The notes under the pieces were generated by a model, which saw nothing but the letters and a program-made list of their open reading frames with translations, searched no databases and had not been told where the DNA came from. Shown here piece after piece: positions 44,915 through 53,152 of a stretch of 64,000 nucleotides of DNA. Within the stretch, counting starts at the first letter, position 1, and each line of letters begins with the position of its first letter. The position numbers were made by a program, and so were the translations under genes. Source of the DNA: UBA4744 sp963717135 (GTDB lineage Bacteria; Actinomycetota; Acidimicrobiia; Spongiisociales; UBA4744); NCBI GenBank assembly GCA_963717135.1, contig CAVQVN010000004.1, positions 177,369-241,368 on the forward strand, written 5' to 3'.

Positions 44915-46417
44915 TCAGGGTTGCCATTCGCCGATCCACACGGCTAGGTCGTCGCCGTCGCTGCCGGTAGCCACGATGGTTCCGTTGAGGACGGCGACGT
45001 TTCGCAAGGCAATAGGGTCGCCCCGGCTGCCGAGGGCACCCTCAGTGTCCATCAGGCGGGTCCAGGCCTGTCCTCCATCTTCGGATACCCATGACAGGGC
45101 CGGGCCGAAGCGTGGGTCGAACGCAATAGGGTTCCGCCGGCGCTGGTCACCAACCGCGATCAGCAAATCTTCATAGACGGCGACGCTGCGCATCGTCTGG
45201 TGGAACCCGCCCTCGACTGCGCCGAAGACGTCCGTGTTGTGAGTGACCCGCGACCAGTCAATGCCGTCTTCGGACACCCAGGCGGCGGCATCGCCGTTGA
45301 GGGTGCTATCGCGACTCACGCTGGTATTGGCTTGCCCGACCGCAACCACCCCGAACGGTGTGGCTTCGATGTCGCTCATCAGAACCCACATCAGGTCTAT
45401 CGAGTCGCTGCCGAACAGGCGGGGGTCGGTCGGTTCGACGCGGGTCCAGTCGATACCGTTGGGTGAGGTCCACACTGCGGACTGGTACGCATCCTCCCCG
45501 ACTGCCACGAACCCGCTGTCGGTTCGGGTGACCCGCCGCGGGCCGGCGAGTTCGCCGAGTCGGGTCCAGGTCCACCCGTCCGGTGAGGTCCACACATCAT
45601 CGCCGAGGGCGACGAATCCCTGGTCGTTCACGAACACCGCGAACATGCGATCCGCGCCTTCTCCACCGAAAATATCCTCGTTGTGGGGCACCCGAGTCCA
45701 GGACAGACCGCGGTCGTCGGAAACCCACACTGCGCTGCCCCACCCGCCGAAGCCCCCGAATGTTTCGTCGCCGATGTGTTCGGCGCTGGCGATACCTACT
45801 GCCACCAGCCGTGACCCGTTGTCGGCGACGCTCGTCATCGTTGCGACGTCGCCGCCGAATATCGATTCGTCGTGAGCGACGCGGGTCCAGGAAAACCCAT
45901 CTTCAGAAAGCCACACTGCCGCTCCCCTGTTGTTGATCGACGGTTCGTACCCCCAACCGGTCGGCATGCCGGGAGTAATCCCGACCGCGCCGTCGTCGGT
46001 TCCGACGCCGACCAGGCCGGGACCTCCGACTATCAAGTCGAAGACCATGTACTTCCCTGGTCCTCCGAACGCGCCCGTGGCGTCCTCCAGCCGCCTCCAT
46101 CCCAGCACCGGCGTTTCGGCTGTGCGGCCGGCCACGGACGTGGTGCTCTCCACCACAGGGGAGGTCGACGGCACCGTCTGATCCGCTACCTGCGATTCAT
46201 TCCCTCCAAGGAAATGGGTCAGGAGAGCGACCCCACCTACCACCATCAGGACCATCACCGCCGCGCCCAACGCAACCGACAACCTTCGCCGAGACGATCG
46301 CGAGAACGGTCCCGGTGTCACTGATATCCGATCAGCCTTGGTCATCAACTCCCCTGGATCGAAGGGCTCATCGACGGAATCGACGTAAGCGCGGATTTCG
46401 GCAGCCAGATCACGCAT
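44915..46417 (-). CDS. Single-pass membrane protein with Asp-box propeller ectodomain, cassette A (putative anti-sigma)
   Basis: 500 aa. Residues 1-45 are cytoplasmic and helical (MRDLAAEIRAYVDSVDEPFD), 46-69 a transmembrane helix, 70-110 a Ser/Thr/Val linker, and the rest an extracellular beta-propeller of about seven sheets. The sheets repeat a unit with an Asp-box (SDDRGLSW, SEDGGQAW) and the signature SWTRVPHNEDIFGG, then GFVAVG. It starts one base after the sigma gene's stop. The architecture (sigma gene first, short cytoplasmic tail, one helix, sensor outside) is that of an anti-sigma factor, though the zinc HxxxCxxC motif of classical ZAS domains is missing. The role is inferred. Confidence 0.75.
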   Translation of the reverse strand: MRDLAAEIRAYVDSVDEPFDPGELMTKADRISVTPGPFSRSSRRRLSVALGAAVMVLMVVGGVALLTHFLGGNESQVADQTVPSTSPVVESTTSVAGRTAETPVLGWRRLEDATGAFGGPGKYMVFDLIVGGPGLVGVGTDDGAVGITPGMPTGWGYEPSINNRGAAVWLSEDGFSWTRVAHDESIFGGDVATMTSVADNGSRLVAVGIASAEHIGDETFGGFGGWGSAVWVSDDRGLSWTRVPHNEDIFGGEGADRMFAVFVNDQGFVALGDDVWTSPDGWTWTRLGELAGPRRVTRTDSGFVAVGEDAYQSAVWTSPNGIDWTRVEPTDPRLFGSDSIDLMWVLMSDIEATPFGVVAVGQANTSVSRDSTLNGDAAAWVSEDGIDWSRVTHNTDVFGAVEGGFHQTMRSVAVYEDLLIAVGDQRRRNPIAFDPRFGPALSWVSEDGGQAWTRLMDTEGALGSRGDPIALRNVAVLNGTIVATGSDGDDLAVWIGEWQP

Positions 46418-46418
46418 G

Positions 46419-46806
46419 TCAGATCACCCCCAACTCGGATCGCAGACGCGCCAGTCCACGGTCAAGGTGCCGCTGAACACTGCCCCTCGAAATCCCCAAG
46501 AGGAGGGCGGCCTCCCGTTGGCTCACCTCGTACGCAAGGACCAGCACTACCACAGTCCGTTGGCGAGCGGAAAGCTGTGTCAGTGCCAGGGGCAGGCCCG
46601 GCTCAACTCTCGGATTGTGTTCGACCGTCCCTGGAGGAAAAAGCGGTGCGGTCGGTCGCGATTTCATCTTCAGCGCTCTGCGGCGTCCGACCCGGTATAG
46701 ATAGCCGCTCGGGTTATCCAGTCGTTGGACTCGCTCCCAGTGACACCAACCGTGGATCAGGGCCTCCTCCGCCGCTTCTCGACCGACTTCAGGGCCAAAA
46801 CCGGCA
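46419..46806 (-). pseudogene. 3' part of ECF-like sigma factor gene A, cut by IS110
   Basis: This fragment encodes the region from AGFGPEVGREAAEEALIHGW through region 2 (DNPSGYLYRVGRRRALKMK) and region 4 (LSARQRTVVVLVLAYEVSQR, SRGSVQRHLDRGLARLRSEL). It aligns over its length with sigma B (AGYGPDRGTEAAADSLAYAW and on). The reading frame runs on into IS110 DNA at 46807, where likeness to sigma B stops. The 5' part lies beyond the IS at 48368-48473. Joined at the CA dinucleotide the two give 163 codons in frame. Confidence 0.8.
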
Positions 46807-47082
46807 GGGTGATGATGTGGGGGCCTGATTGGAGCCACCGCCGTTGTTGGTGGTTGGTTACGGTTGGGTGGTCTCCTTGGGGTCCGGTCTGACCGACGAA
46901 CCGGCTGACACCAGTTGGTTGTCTTGTGAATGACGAGTCGGCCGGATCCTCGGGGGGCGCCCGGCACTCACCGGTCGGGCGGTGCGACGTCGGTCGGGCT
47001 GCGGGAACAGCTCGGGCCGTGTCGACGTCCGCCGTTCCGGTGGTGCGTGCCACCCCTTTTGCCCATAGGTCGAGAGAAAGGG
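46807..47082 (+). ncRNA. Candidate bridge-RNA region of the IS110 element
   Basis: A 276-bp non-coding stretch precedes the transposase, the place where IS110-group elements such as IS621 encode their bridge RNA. It contains stem-forming segments, for example CCACCGCC (46834-46841) with GGTGGTTGG (46849-46857), and GGTCCGGTCTGACC (46881-46894). A match AACCGG at 46899-46904 recalls the left target flank AAACCGG (46798-46804), but six bases can match by chance. Guide loops were not established. Confidence 0.45.
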
Positions 47083-48126
47083 ATGGCCATGACCATGGTA
47101 TCTGCGGGCTCGGTCACCGGTGGCGTCGATACCCACCTCGATGTTCACGTCGCCGCGGCGTTGGATCGGATCGGGGGCCTGTTAGGGGTCGAAGCGTTCG
47201 ACACCACCCAAGCCGGCTATGAGGCGCTGTTGGCCTGGCTGTTGAGCTTCGGTCCGGTGGCCCGGGTCGGGGTGGAAGGCACCAGCTCCTATGGGGCTGG
47301 TTTGGCCCGGTTCTTGATGAGCCACGACCTCGAAGTGATCGAAGTAGACCGCCCCAACCGCCAGGAACGATCCCGCCACGGTAAGTCGGATCCAGTCGAT
47401 GCGATCGAGGCGGCCCGGGCTGCCTTGTCGGGTCGAGCCACCGGGTTGGCCAAAAGCAAGGACGGGCCGGTGGAAGCCATCCGGGCGTTGCTGGTGGCGA
47501 GACGGTCAGCTCGGAACCACCGCATCTCAGCGTTGGTGCAGATGCGGCATCTGGTGTTCACCGCCCCCCAGCCGCTGCGGGAACGGTTCTTCGGGCTCTC
47601 CAAGACCGAGCTGGTGAACCAAGCCGCCGCCCTGCGTCCCCGCGACAACGGTGACGTGGTCAGCTACGCCACCAAGGTGGCGCTCAAAACCCTGGGACAG
47701 CGGGTGCAACTGTTAGACGCCCAGATCAGCCAGATCCGCCACATGCTGCCTCCCCTGATCAACGCTGCGGCTCCCGACCTGCTCGACGTTTACGGGGTCG
47801 GGGTCGACAACGCCGCCATCCTCCTCGTCGCTGCCGGGGACAACCCGGAACGGTTGAAAAGCGAGACCGCGTTCGCTCACCTCTGCGGGGTAGCGCCACT
47901 GCCGGCCTCGTCGGGCAAGGTGATCCGGCATCGACTCAACCGGGGCGGCAACCGGCAAGCCAACCATGCCCTCTACCAGGTGGTCATCAGCCGCCTCGCC
48001 TCCGACCCCGAAACCAAACGGTATGTGGAACGACGCAACAAGGAAGGCAAATCGATCGGCGAGATCGTCCGGATGTTGAAACGCTACGTGGCTCGGGAAG
48101 TGTTCAAACACCTCCCCGTCGCCTAA
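47083..48126 (+). CDS. IS110-family DEDD transposase
   Basis: 347 aa from ATG 47083, with GAGAGAAAGGG upstream; the open frame extends to 46930 but into non-coding left-end sequence. The N-terminal RuvC-like DEDD domain shows GGVDTHLDVHVAA (first Asp), VGVEGTSSYGAGLARFL (Glu) and RHGKSDPVDAIEAARAAL (Asp/Asp). The C-terminal Transposase_20 domain has GVGVDNAAILLVAAGDNPER and FAHLCGVAPLPASSGK, and contains the serine that attacks DNA in this family (LNRGGNRQANHALY region). The gene is intact, so the element may still be active. Confidence 0.9.
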   Translation: MAMTMVSAGSVTGGVDTHLDVHVAAALDRIGGLLGVEAFDTTQAGYEALLAWLLSFGPVARVGVEGTSSYGAGLARFLMSHDLEVIEVDRPNRQERSRHGKSDPVDAIEAARAALSGRATGLAKSKDGPVEAIRALLVARRSARNHRISALVQMRHLVFTAPQPLRERFFGLSKTELVNQAAALRPRDNGDVVSYATKVALKTLGQRVQLLDAQISQIRHMLPPLINAAAPDLLDVYGVGVDNAAILLVAAGDNPERLKSETAFAHLCGVAPLPASSGKVIRHRLNRGGNRQANHALYQVVISRLASDPETKRYVERRNKEGKSIGEIVRMLKRYVAREVFKHLPVA

Positions 48127-48367
48127 CACCCAAAAACCTGCAGGGAGGAGCGTGGCTCCCGAACCGGCCGACGCCCCCAACCGGGCTGTCCAACGAATGA
48201 ACTGCCCGCCCCACCCCGCTCTCACCACCAGCAGCGGGACAGCGTGACCTAATAAGAGCATGCCCTCAACGCCAGTGGCCCAACCCTGTCGTGTCCGCCC
48301 ACCCCGCACCACACCTTGACAACCAAACCAAGATCGCGAAAACCACCACTTGACACCATAGGAGCCT

Positions 48368-48473
48368 CAATCAAGGCACGCCGCAGACCGTCCTGCATTT
48401 CGCCTACGAACTGGGTGAAGGAATCGACCGAAAGCTCTTCCAACGTCGCACCGGACACTCTGCCCTCCGACAC
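48368..48473 (-). pseudogene. 5' part of ECF-like sigma factor gene A, cut by IS110
   Basis: From a GTG at 48473 the frame reads 35 codons, VSEGRVSGATLEELSVDSFT to EMQDGLRRALI, before IS110 begins. This matches the N-terminus of sigma B (PEVDGFSVFMDEVQDRLRFALI). The start is uncertain because no strong ribosome binding site is seen. The 430 bp further right (48474-48910) hold no supported gene and probably include the old cassette-A promoter. Confidence 0.7.
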
Positions 48474-48910
48474 GGCCTCTACTACATAAGGGTCGCGCGC
48501 AACCCGCTTTGGATGACAGACACCAAAAAGGATATCCCCGCAATAGAGCCCTGACAGACAGGACTGTCCACTGGCCCGACTCGATGCATGCTGGCGTGAC
48601 CGAGTCCAAACCATCACGTACTCATCTGTCGAATGGGCGAAACGTCGCAGAAGGGGTACTCCTCGGCGCAGACGGAACGGAGTCTCTCTGAAGGGTTGTG
48701 GATGGTCAACGCAGACCGCAGGGCTAGGCATTCGGGAGCGGTCATGGTCGTATTCTGGCAAAGCGATGGGACACCAGGACAGGTGGGACGGACCCTACAG
48801 GTTTCTTCCCCTGTGATTCCCTAAATCGAGTTTCCGTGATACCGGTGTCACATCCGTCCTATCCGTCCCAAAGGGGAATCCTTCACTGAGCGACAAGTAC
48901 CAGGGTTTGG

Positions 48911-48967
48911 TCGTGCCGCCACTCCCCTGCCGGCCGCACACCCTGCAACGAATCCTGGCAATTTCTG
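48911..48967 (+). repeat. X repeat, degenerate copy 8
   Basis: The right arm AATCCTGGCAATTTCTGCG and the GCCGGCCGCACACC middle match X loosely; the left arm is poor. About 190 bp later comes hairpin H1, the same X-then-H order seen at 55.63 and 57.57 kb. Confidence 0.45.
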
Positions 48968-49160
48968 CGACCCGGGAACTCTCCCCCGCGCGAGCGGCAG
49001 CGAGCGCATCTTCTCTGGGGTGGTGGGCGGGGGTGTGGGTGGCTTCGGGTTCCCGATCTAGTACCAAGAAACGGCGGTGGGCATGGTGGGGGGTGGGCTA
49101 GCCGACGGAGCGAGCGACGGGGGGCACAGCAAGCGGGCGCATGAACGGGATGCCGGCGAT

Positions 49161-49207
49161 CGGATTTTTCTAAGTACCTCTACTACTTCTTCTATTAGAA
49201 AAATCCG
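49161..49207 (+). repeat. H hairpin, copy 1
   Basis: A perfect 13-bp stem, CGGATTTTTCTAA (49161-49173) with TTAGAAAAATCCG (49195-49207), encloses a 21-nt pyrimidine-rich loop starting GTACCTCTACTAC. Two other copies (55692 and 57659) keep the loop sequence but change the stem in a compensated way. Confidence 0.8.
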
Positions 49208-49295
49208 TTTCGATGTTTGTGAGACCGGTGGTACCGGTCGGGGGCAACCCGATCATTTCCGTTGCGGGCGGGTCGGTGGTCTCCCCGAGAGACCC

Positions 49296-49577
49296 ATGAG
49301 CTAGTACCCCCCGATTCTCAAAACCGAACAGGTCGCCGAAATCCTCGGCTGGGATGTTCGGAAGGTCCATCGGGAGGCGAGAGCGGGACGGCTTCCCGCT
49401 TACCGGCTGCCCGGTGAACGAACGTTCCGGTTTTTCAGGGATGAGATACTCGACTGGTTGCAGTCCCGGCCCTCAACGATCCGGCCATCGTCCCCCGATT
49501 TCGGGTCCGCTCCCCAAGCGGATGCACCTGCTGCCCCCGGTGTTGTGCAGCAGTCACCCAGCGGTGGAACTCGCTGA
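49296..49577 (+). pseudogene. Excisionase-like HTH gene with an amber codon at position 3
   Basis: ATG 49296 is followed by AGC and TAG, then the same frame continues YPPILKTEQVAEILGWDVRK, VHREARAGRLPAYRLPGERT and FRFFRDEILDWLQSR to a stop at 49577. The body is a MerR/excisionase-type HTH, paralogous to the intact protein at 55837 (TSEQVGELLDHPATVILMWV). No ATG, GTG or TTG follows the TAG before the HTH, so only an ATT (49314) could start a functional protein. Both paralogues follow an H hairpin at 90-100 bp. Confidence 0.62.
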
Positions 49578-49615
49578 GCATATGAGTCGAACAACCGAAC
49601 GTTTGAGTGCCGCTC

Positions 49616-50134
49616 CTAAGAGTCGGGGTAACACAGATTGACGGTCTCGCCAGCTCCGTTTGTGAAGGATTCATAATCTGACTCATCGCACAACAACCCG
49701 TAGTCATCGAGGCAACGGCCATCCGCCTGGCACCCGTACTGATCAGCCGGGTAGCTGGGAATCGAACTGGTTCGGGCTTCCAGGTTACGGACGATCATTT
49801 CCTCGAAGTTGTCGGTGCCCAGCTCGTAAGCGTCATAACACGCGGCTGTATCAGACCCGAAGCTCTCACGACAGAATTGGCCCGTCTCGGAGTCCAGCAA
49901 GGAGAGGATGAGGAACTCGTCGTAGACGGGTCGACCGACATGAGGGTCGACGCTGGTGGTTGTGACCGCAGAAATAGGGATCGAGGCTACGGTGGTGCTG
50001 CTTTGGGCCAGGGTGGTTGGCTGATCTACCTGCTTTTTGCCGAGAACAAGCGTACCGATGATTCCCAACAGGAATACAGCCGCGAAGAAGCCGACAACAT
50101 ATTGAAAGGTCTTGTCGCTACCGCTCGACCTCAT
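49616..50134 (-). CDS. Secreted/anchored hypothetical protein with one membrane helix
   Basis: 172 aa from ATG 50134 (MRSSGSDKTFQYVVGFFAAV), with GAGGGAGAGCAGG upstream. One N-terminal helix (about 11-32) is followed by a Thr/Ser-rich linker and a C-terminal acidic domain with six cysteines (QFCRESFG, TAACYDAYELG, YGCQADGRC, GLLCDES, VNLCYPDS), suited to disulfides outside the cell. No family is recognised. Confidence 0.65.
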   Translation of the reverse strand: MRSSGSDKTFQYVVGFFAAVFLLGIIGTLVLGKKQVDQPTTLAQSSTTVASIPISAVTTTSVDPHVGRPVYDEFLILSLLDSETGQFCRESFGSDTAACYDAYELGTDNFEEMIVRNLEARTSSIPSYPADQYGCQADGRCLDDYGLLCDESDYESFTNGAGETVNLCYPDS

Positions 50135-50430
50135 CCTGCTCTCCCTCTCGTGCCCCTGAAGGGATATCGGCGGTGTGGAGACTGGGACGTGTGACGACAC
50201 TCAAGCTACTCCTGAGCGCGCGCCGTTGGGGCTGGGTGTTCGATACCTGGGGTGGTGGGTGGGGGTGCGGGTTGGGTCGGGCCGTGTGAAATAGGGGCGC
50301 TCTGATGAGCACTTCGCCCATTTCCTAGTCGTTCGCCTCTAGTAGTGGTCCATGCCCTGTGACACGATGACGTTGTGGGGCATCCAGCATCGGCTGGAGA
50401 ATCGGCCCCAAGGGAGGGGGTGATTTGGAG

Positions 50431-50889
50431 ATGCGATTTGAAGAGAAGCGCGAGTTCCCGATCTCGCTAAAGGAGATGTGGGACTTCACGATGGACTTCA
50501 AAGGGTGGCCCACGTGGTACGCAGGCATGCTCGAGATCGTCGAGCCGGAGAAGGCCGCCTGGGCCAAGCCGGGTGACACGGTCCGCATTGCCTACAAACT
50601 GCTTGGACGGCGTATCGAATACAGCTGCACTGTTTCGGAGCGGAAGGAGCATGAGTTGCTGGCCTTCGTCGCCGAGCCACCTGCCCTGCCCGCCGCCAAT
50701 TTCTCCTGGCACTGGCGGCCGCTTGGCGAGGACCGCGTCGAGTTGACAGTTGAGCTGGAAACCGAGGAGCCGACCAACTTCTTCGGGAAGGTGATCGAAA
50801 AGACCCAGGTGCCGCGCATTTACCACAAGGATCTGGTCCGTACCCTTAGCAATCTCGAAGAGATCGCCACGGTTGGCCTACCGCATTGA
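50431..50889 (+). CDS. SRPBCC-family protein (CoxG/cyclase-like fold)
   Basis: 152 aa from ATG 50431 (MRFEEKREFPISLKEMWDFT); a TTG at 50425 is possible. The START-like pattern is visible: FPISLKEMWDFTMDFKGWPT, then a strand EIVEPEKAAWAKPGDTVRI, the LGRRIEYSCTVSERKEHELL hairpin, and a C-terminal amphipathic helix (YHKDLVRTLSNLEEIA). Ligand and partner are unknown. AGGGAGGGGG at 50411-50420 lies upstream. Confidence 0.72.
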   Translation: MRFEEKREFPISLKEMWDFTMDFKGWPTWYAGMLEIVEPEKAAWAKPGDTVRIAYKLLGRRIEYSCTVSERKEHELLAFVAEPPALPAANFSWHWRPLGEDRVELTVELETEEPTNFFGKVIEKTQVPRIYHKDLVRTLSNLEEIATVGLPH

Positions 50890-51300
50890 ACGGGACCACA
50901 TCCGACGATGCCCACGGGACACCGTGGGCATCGCCTCTTTCTGAGAGGGAGACCAAGTCATGCGCGCCTCTGATTGCCGAGAGCCGGTCTGCCCGCCCCT
51001 TTCGGGATCTCATCGGCATCCAGGCAAAAGGGCGCTCAGGGGAAACCCACCTCGCCGAGCGGATCTAGGAAATCACCGAAACTGCGACCAAGGCTGCCGG
51101 GACTTAGTCAGGTCGGCGACCGTCGATCCCGCCGGGCATCACCGGGCGACCATCCCCCTGTTCCGGTGGTGGCGTGACCCGGCAGTCGGTCGCATCGCCA
51201 GCGGCGTGTGGTGATTTCTGAGGGCGATCGCCGCCGCTTCCCGACCGGCCAGGTCCACCAGCAGGCCCGACAATCGGTAGGGTCCGTTGCAGGAGGCATC

Positions 51301-51480
51301 ATGTTTGGACGGATCAGCGGCCTCGAACTGATCATCATCATCGTGATCCTGCTGCTGTTCTTCGGGGCGAGGAAACTCCCGAATATTGCTCGGTACCTAG
51401 GTGAGTCGGTCAAGGAACTCCGCAGAAGCTTCCAAAAGGGCGACGAAGGGGACCCACCCGCAGGTACCCAAGAACCCTGA
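51301..51480 (+). CDS. TatA-like twin-arginine translocase component
   Basis: 59 aa from ATG 51301 behind GCAGGAGG. The single helix (LELIIIIVILLLFF), the hinge FGARKLPNIARYLGES and the amphipathic helix VKELRRSFQKGDE match TatA/E. A typical chromosomal TatA is 60-90 aa, so this is short. No TatC lies nearby. The 410 bp before it (50890-51300) hold no supported gene; GGTGCCC-type inverted bases follow the SRPBCC stop. Confidence 0.82.
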   Translation: MFGRISGLELIIIIVILLLFFGARKLPNIARYLGESVKELRRSFQKGDEGDPPAGTQEP

Positions 51481-51501
51481 GGAGGCGGGTAGCTTCAGGC
51501 C

Positions 51502-51801
51502 GTGTCCTGCATCGCCCTCACCGACCCGCACCGTCGCCTCCTCACCACTTTCACCCGAGGTCCCCGCCGGGTCGACGACCTCGACAACCGGGAGAGCCTC
51601 GATGAGCTGCCCCGCTGGGGGTGGGTGTTCGGAGGCGAGCGGGTGGAGCTGACCGGGGCCGGTCACTATCACGCTGGGACGGTGGTCGGGGGCTGGTCGG
51701 GGGGTGGTTGGTTCTTTGCCCGTTCAGTTGGGGTATCGGGCCGCCTGGTTGGTAAGCCATCGACAATCCAGGCAGAGCCTGGCATGCTGGGTCGGAGATG
51801 A
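51502..51801 (+). CDS. Small winged-helix-like protein (WGWVFG/YHAG family)
   Basis: 99 aa from GTG 51502 (MSCIALTDPHRRLLTTFTRG). The core is HRRLLTTFTRGPRRVDDLDN followed by LPRWGWVFGGERVELTGAGHYHAG. This looks like a compact wHTH ('GPRR-x2-DL' helix, then 'WGWV' wing). Copies or fragments occur at 52360-52488, 55739-55805, 56091-56310 and 57727-57775. Its last codons overlap the next gene's ATG (ATGA). No known family is recognised. Confidence 0.55.
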   Translation: MSCIALTDPHRRLLTTFTRGPRRVDDLDNRESLDELPRWGWVFGGERVELTGAGHYHAGTVVGGWSGGGWFFARSVGVSGRLVGKPSTIQAEPGMLGRR

Positions 51802-52349
51802 CGACAAAAGCTCAGGTTGCTGATCTGCTGACCGCCAGCCGGGTGCTCCTAGCGATGCTGTTGGCGGTGGCGGTCGCCACGAGTTCGTTCCCGACCGCCA
51901 CGGTGGTGCTGGTGGTGGCTTGGCTGACCGACCTGTTGGATGGTCGTCTGGCCCGAGCCGCCACCTCGGCAACCCGGCTGGGGGCCTGGGACTTCCGTAT
52001 CGACGTGTCGCTGGGTGCGGCCATTCTGGTCGGGTTGATGCTCTCCGGTCTGGGTTCCCCCTGGTTGGTGGTACCGGCGATTGGCTTTCTGGCCGGTCTC
52101 ACCCTGATCACCGGCAACCCGGCCCCGTCGATGCTGCTGTTGGCGTATGGGTACGCTTGGTTCCTGTGGATACTGCTCGATCTGCGCCCATTGTTTTGGT
52201 GGCTCCCTTTCGCCTCGATCCTGCTTCTGCTGGTCGTCGACTGGCACCGGTTCACTACCGTGATCCTCCCGGCTTTCTTCCGGGGGATTGCCACCCTCGG
52301 TCGATCAGAACGTCCTGACGGTGGGCCGGTCCTCGACCGCTGGGCATAA
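51798..52349 (+). CDS. CDP-alcohol phosphatidyltransferase-like membrane protein
   Basis: 183 aa with about six hydrophobic helices. The catalytic motif of the CDP-alcohol phosphotransferase family is visible as TDLLDGRLARAATSATRLGA then WDFRID. The normal pattern D-x2-DG-x2-AR-x8-G-x3-D-x3-D is met except that only two residues, not three, separate G from the third Asp. Members join CDP-activated alcohols to phospholipid head groups. The spacing change makes activity uncertain. It is coupled to the small wHTH-like gene by an ATGA overlap. Confidence 0.65.
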   Translation: MTTKAQVADLLTASRVLLAMLLAVAVATSSFPTATVVLVVAWLTDLLDGRLARAATSATRLGAWDFRIDVSLGAAILVGLMLSGLGSPWLVVPAIGFLAGLTLITGNPAPSMLLLAYGYAWFLWILLDLRPLFWWLPFASILLLLVVDWHRFTTVILPAFFRGIATLGRSERPDGGPVLDRWA

Positions 52350-52359
52350 CCCATTGCTG

Positions 52360-52488
52360 AGTCGTCTGACCTGGGTAGCGGCGGAGGGTAAACGGGTGCT
52401 CGCCACCGACTTCACCGAGCCGACCGGGGCCGGGCACTGTCACGCCGGGACAGTCGTGGGCGGGTTGGTGGGTACGACGGTACGTTGA
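52360..52488 (+). pseudogene. 3' fragment of the WGWVFG/YHAG ORF family
   Basis: The frame reads RLTWVAAEGKRVLATDFTEP then TGAGHCHAGTVVGG, matching the C-terminal half of the 51502 protein (ELTGAGHYHAGTVVGG). The N-terminal half is missing. Confidence 0.5.
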
Positions 52489-52552
52489 GGGTCGTGTTGG
52501 CCCATCGCGGATTTCATGGTGCCAGGCGGGAGACGCACGACTATGCGGACTC

Positions 52553-52996
52553 TCAGGGCATGTTGGTCCAAATCAGTTGGACGTAGCCTCCCCGTATGGT
52601 GCCGGACACTGAGAGGGCGAACACGTTGTCGTCACCACAGCCGTTCAGATTGAACTCGCTAAACGAATAGGGCAGAGTTTGCTTGCCGGTTTCCCATTCG
52701 TTGAAGCATACGGGGGTACCGGACGGGTACTCGGCCGTGACAGCTAGATGGGGTATCTGAACGGCACCTTCACCTGTCATCTCGAATTGGAAAGCCTGGT
52801 TTGGGTCGACGGTCCATTTACATCTGTACCCGAACCTGTCGGTTCCGTCCCAGTCTCTCAGTGCGCCCTTTAGGTCGCCCTGCTCCACGAAGACACATTC
52901 CTGGACCTCTGGTTCGGTGGGTTTCTTTGCACTGGCTGGACCGGTGAACGTCACCAGCAATCCCACCGCCAACAGCCCTATCAATAGTCGTTTCAT
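52553..52996 (-). CDS. Exported small protein, cassette B
   Basis: 147 aa from ATG 52996 with AGGAGG upstream. The signal peptide MKRLLIGLLAVGLLVTFTGP-ASA precedes a beta domain with CVFVEQGDLKGALRDW, FGYRCKWTVDPNQAFQFEM, GAVQIPHLAVTAEYPSGTP, VCFNEWETGKQTLPYSF and VFALSVSGTIRGG. It is a paralogue of the cassette-A protein at 44364, about one third identical by eye, with three shared Cys (two near the start, one in CFN-W). Function unknown. Third gene of cassette B. Confidence 0.75.
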   Translation of the reverse strand: MKRLLIGLLAVGLLVTFTGPASAKKPTEPEVQECVFVEQGDLKGALRDWDGTDRFGYRCKWTVDPNQAFQFEMTGEGAVQIPHLAVTAEYPSGTPVCFNEWETGKQTLPYSFSEFNLNGCGDDNVFALSVSGTIRGGYVQLIWTNMP

Positions 52997-53152
52997 TGAT
53001 GTCCTCCTTTGCGAGGGATTGCTCCTGACGATGCGGTTCCCGTTTGACATCTGCCATCTGAGTGAGGGTTCTCAGTTACTAAGGGAACGAACCGGTGGTT
53101 CGTAAGGCAGTGTCGATCCGGGGCTGAATCCGGGGTTTGGTGTCTGGTGGGG

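Larger units (their letters stand above)
46807..48369 (+). mobile_element. IS110-family insertion sequence inside sigma gene A
   Basis: The ends were placed by rebuilding the interrupted sigma frame: left host sequence ends CCGGCA (46801-46806) and right host sequence resumes ATCAAGG after a second CA (48368-48369). The element is about 1.56 kb, has no terminal inverted repeats and leaves only a two-base CA repeat, which fits IS110-type insertion at a core dinucleotide. It carries one transposase gene, a 276-bp non-coding left end and a 240-bp right end. Confidence 0.82.

Noticed and set aside
46930..47082. Longer N-terminus of the IS110 transposase
   Set aside because: The added 51 residues are not transposase-like and overlap the non-coding left end; ATG 47083 has a ribosome binding site.
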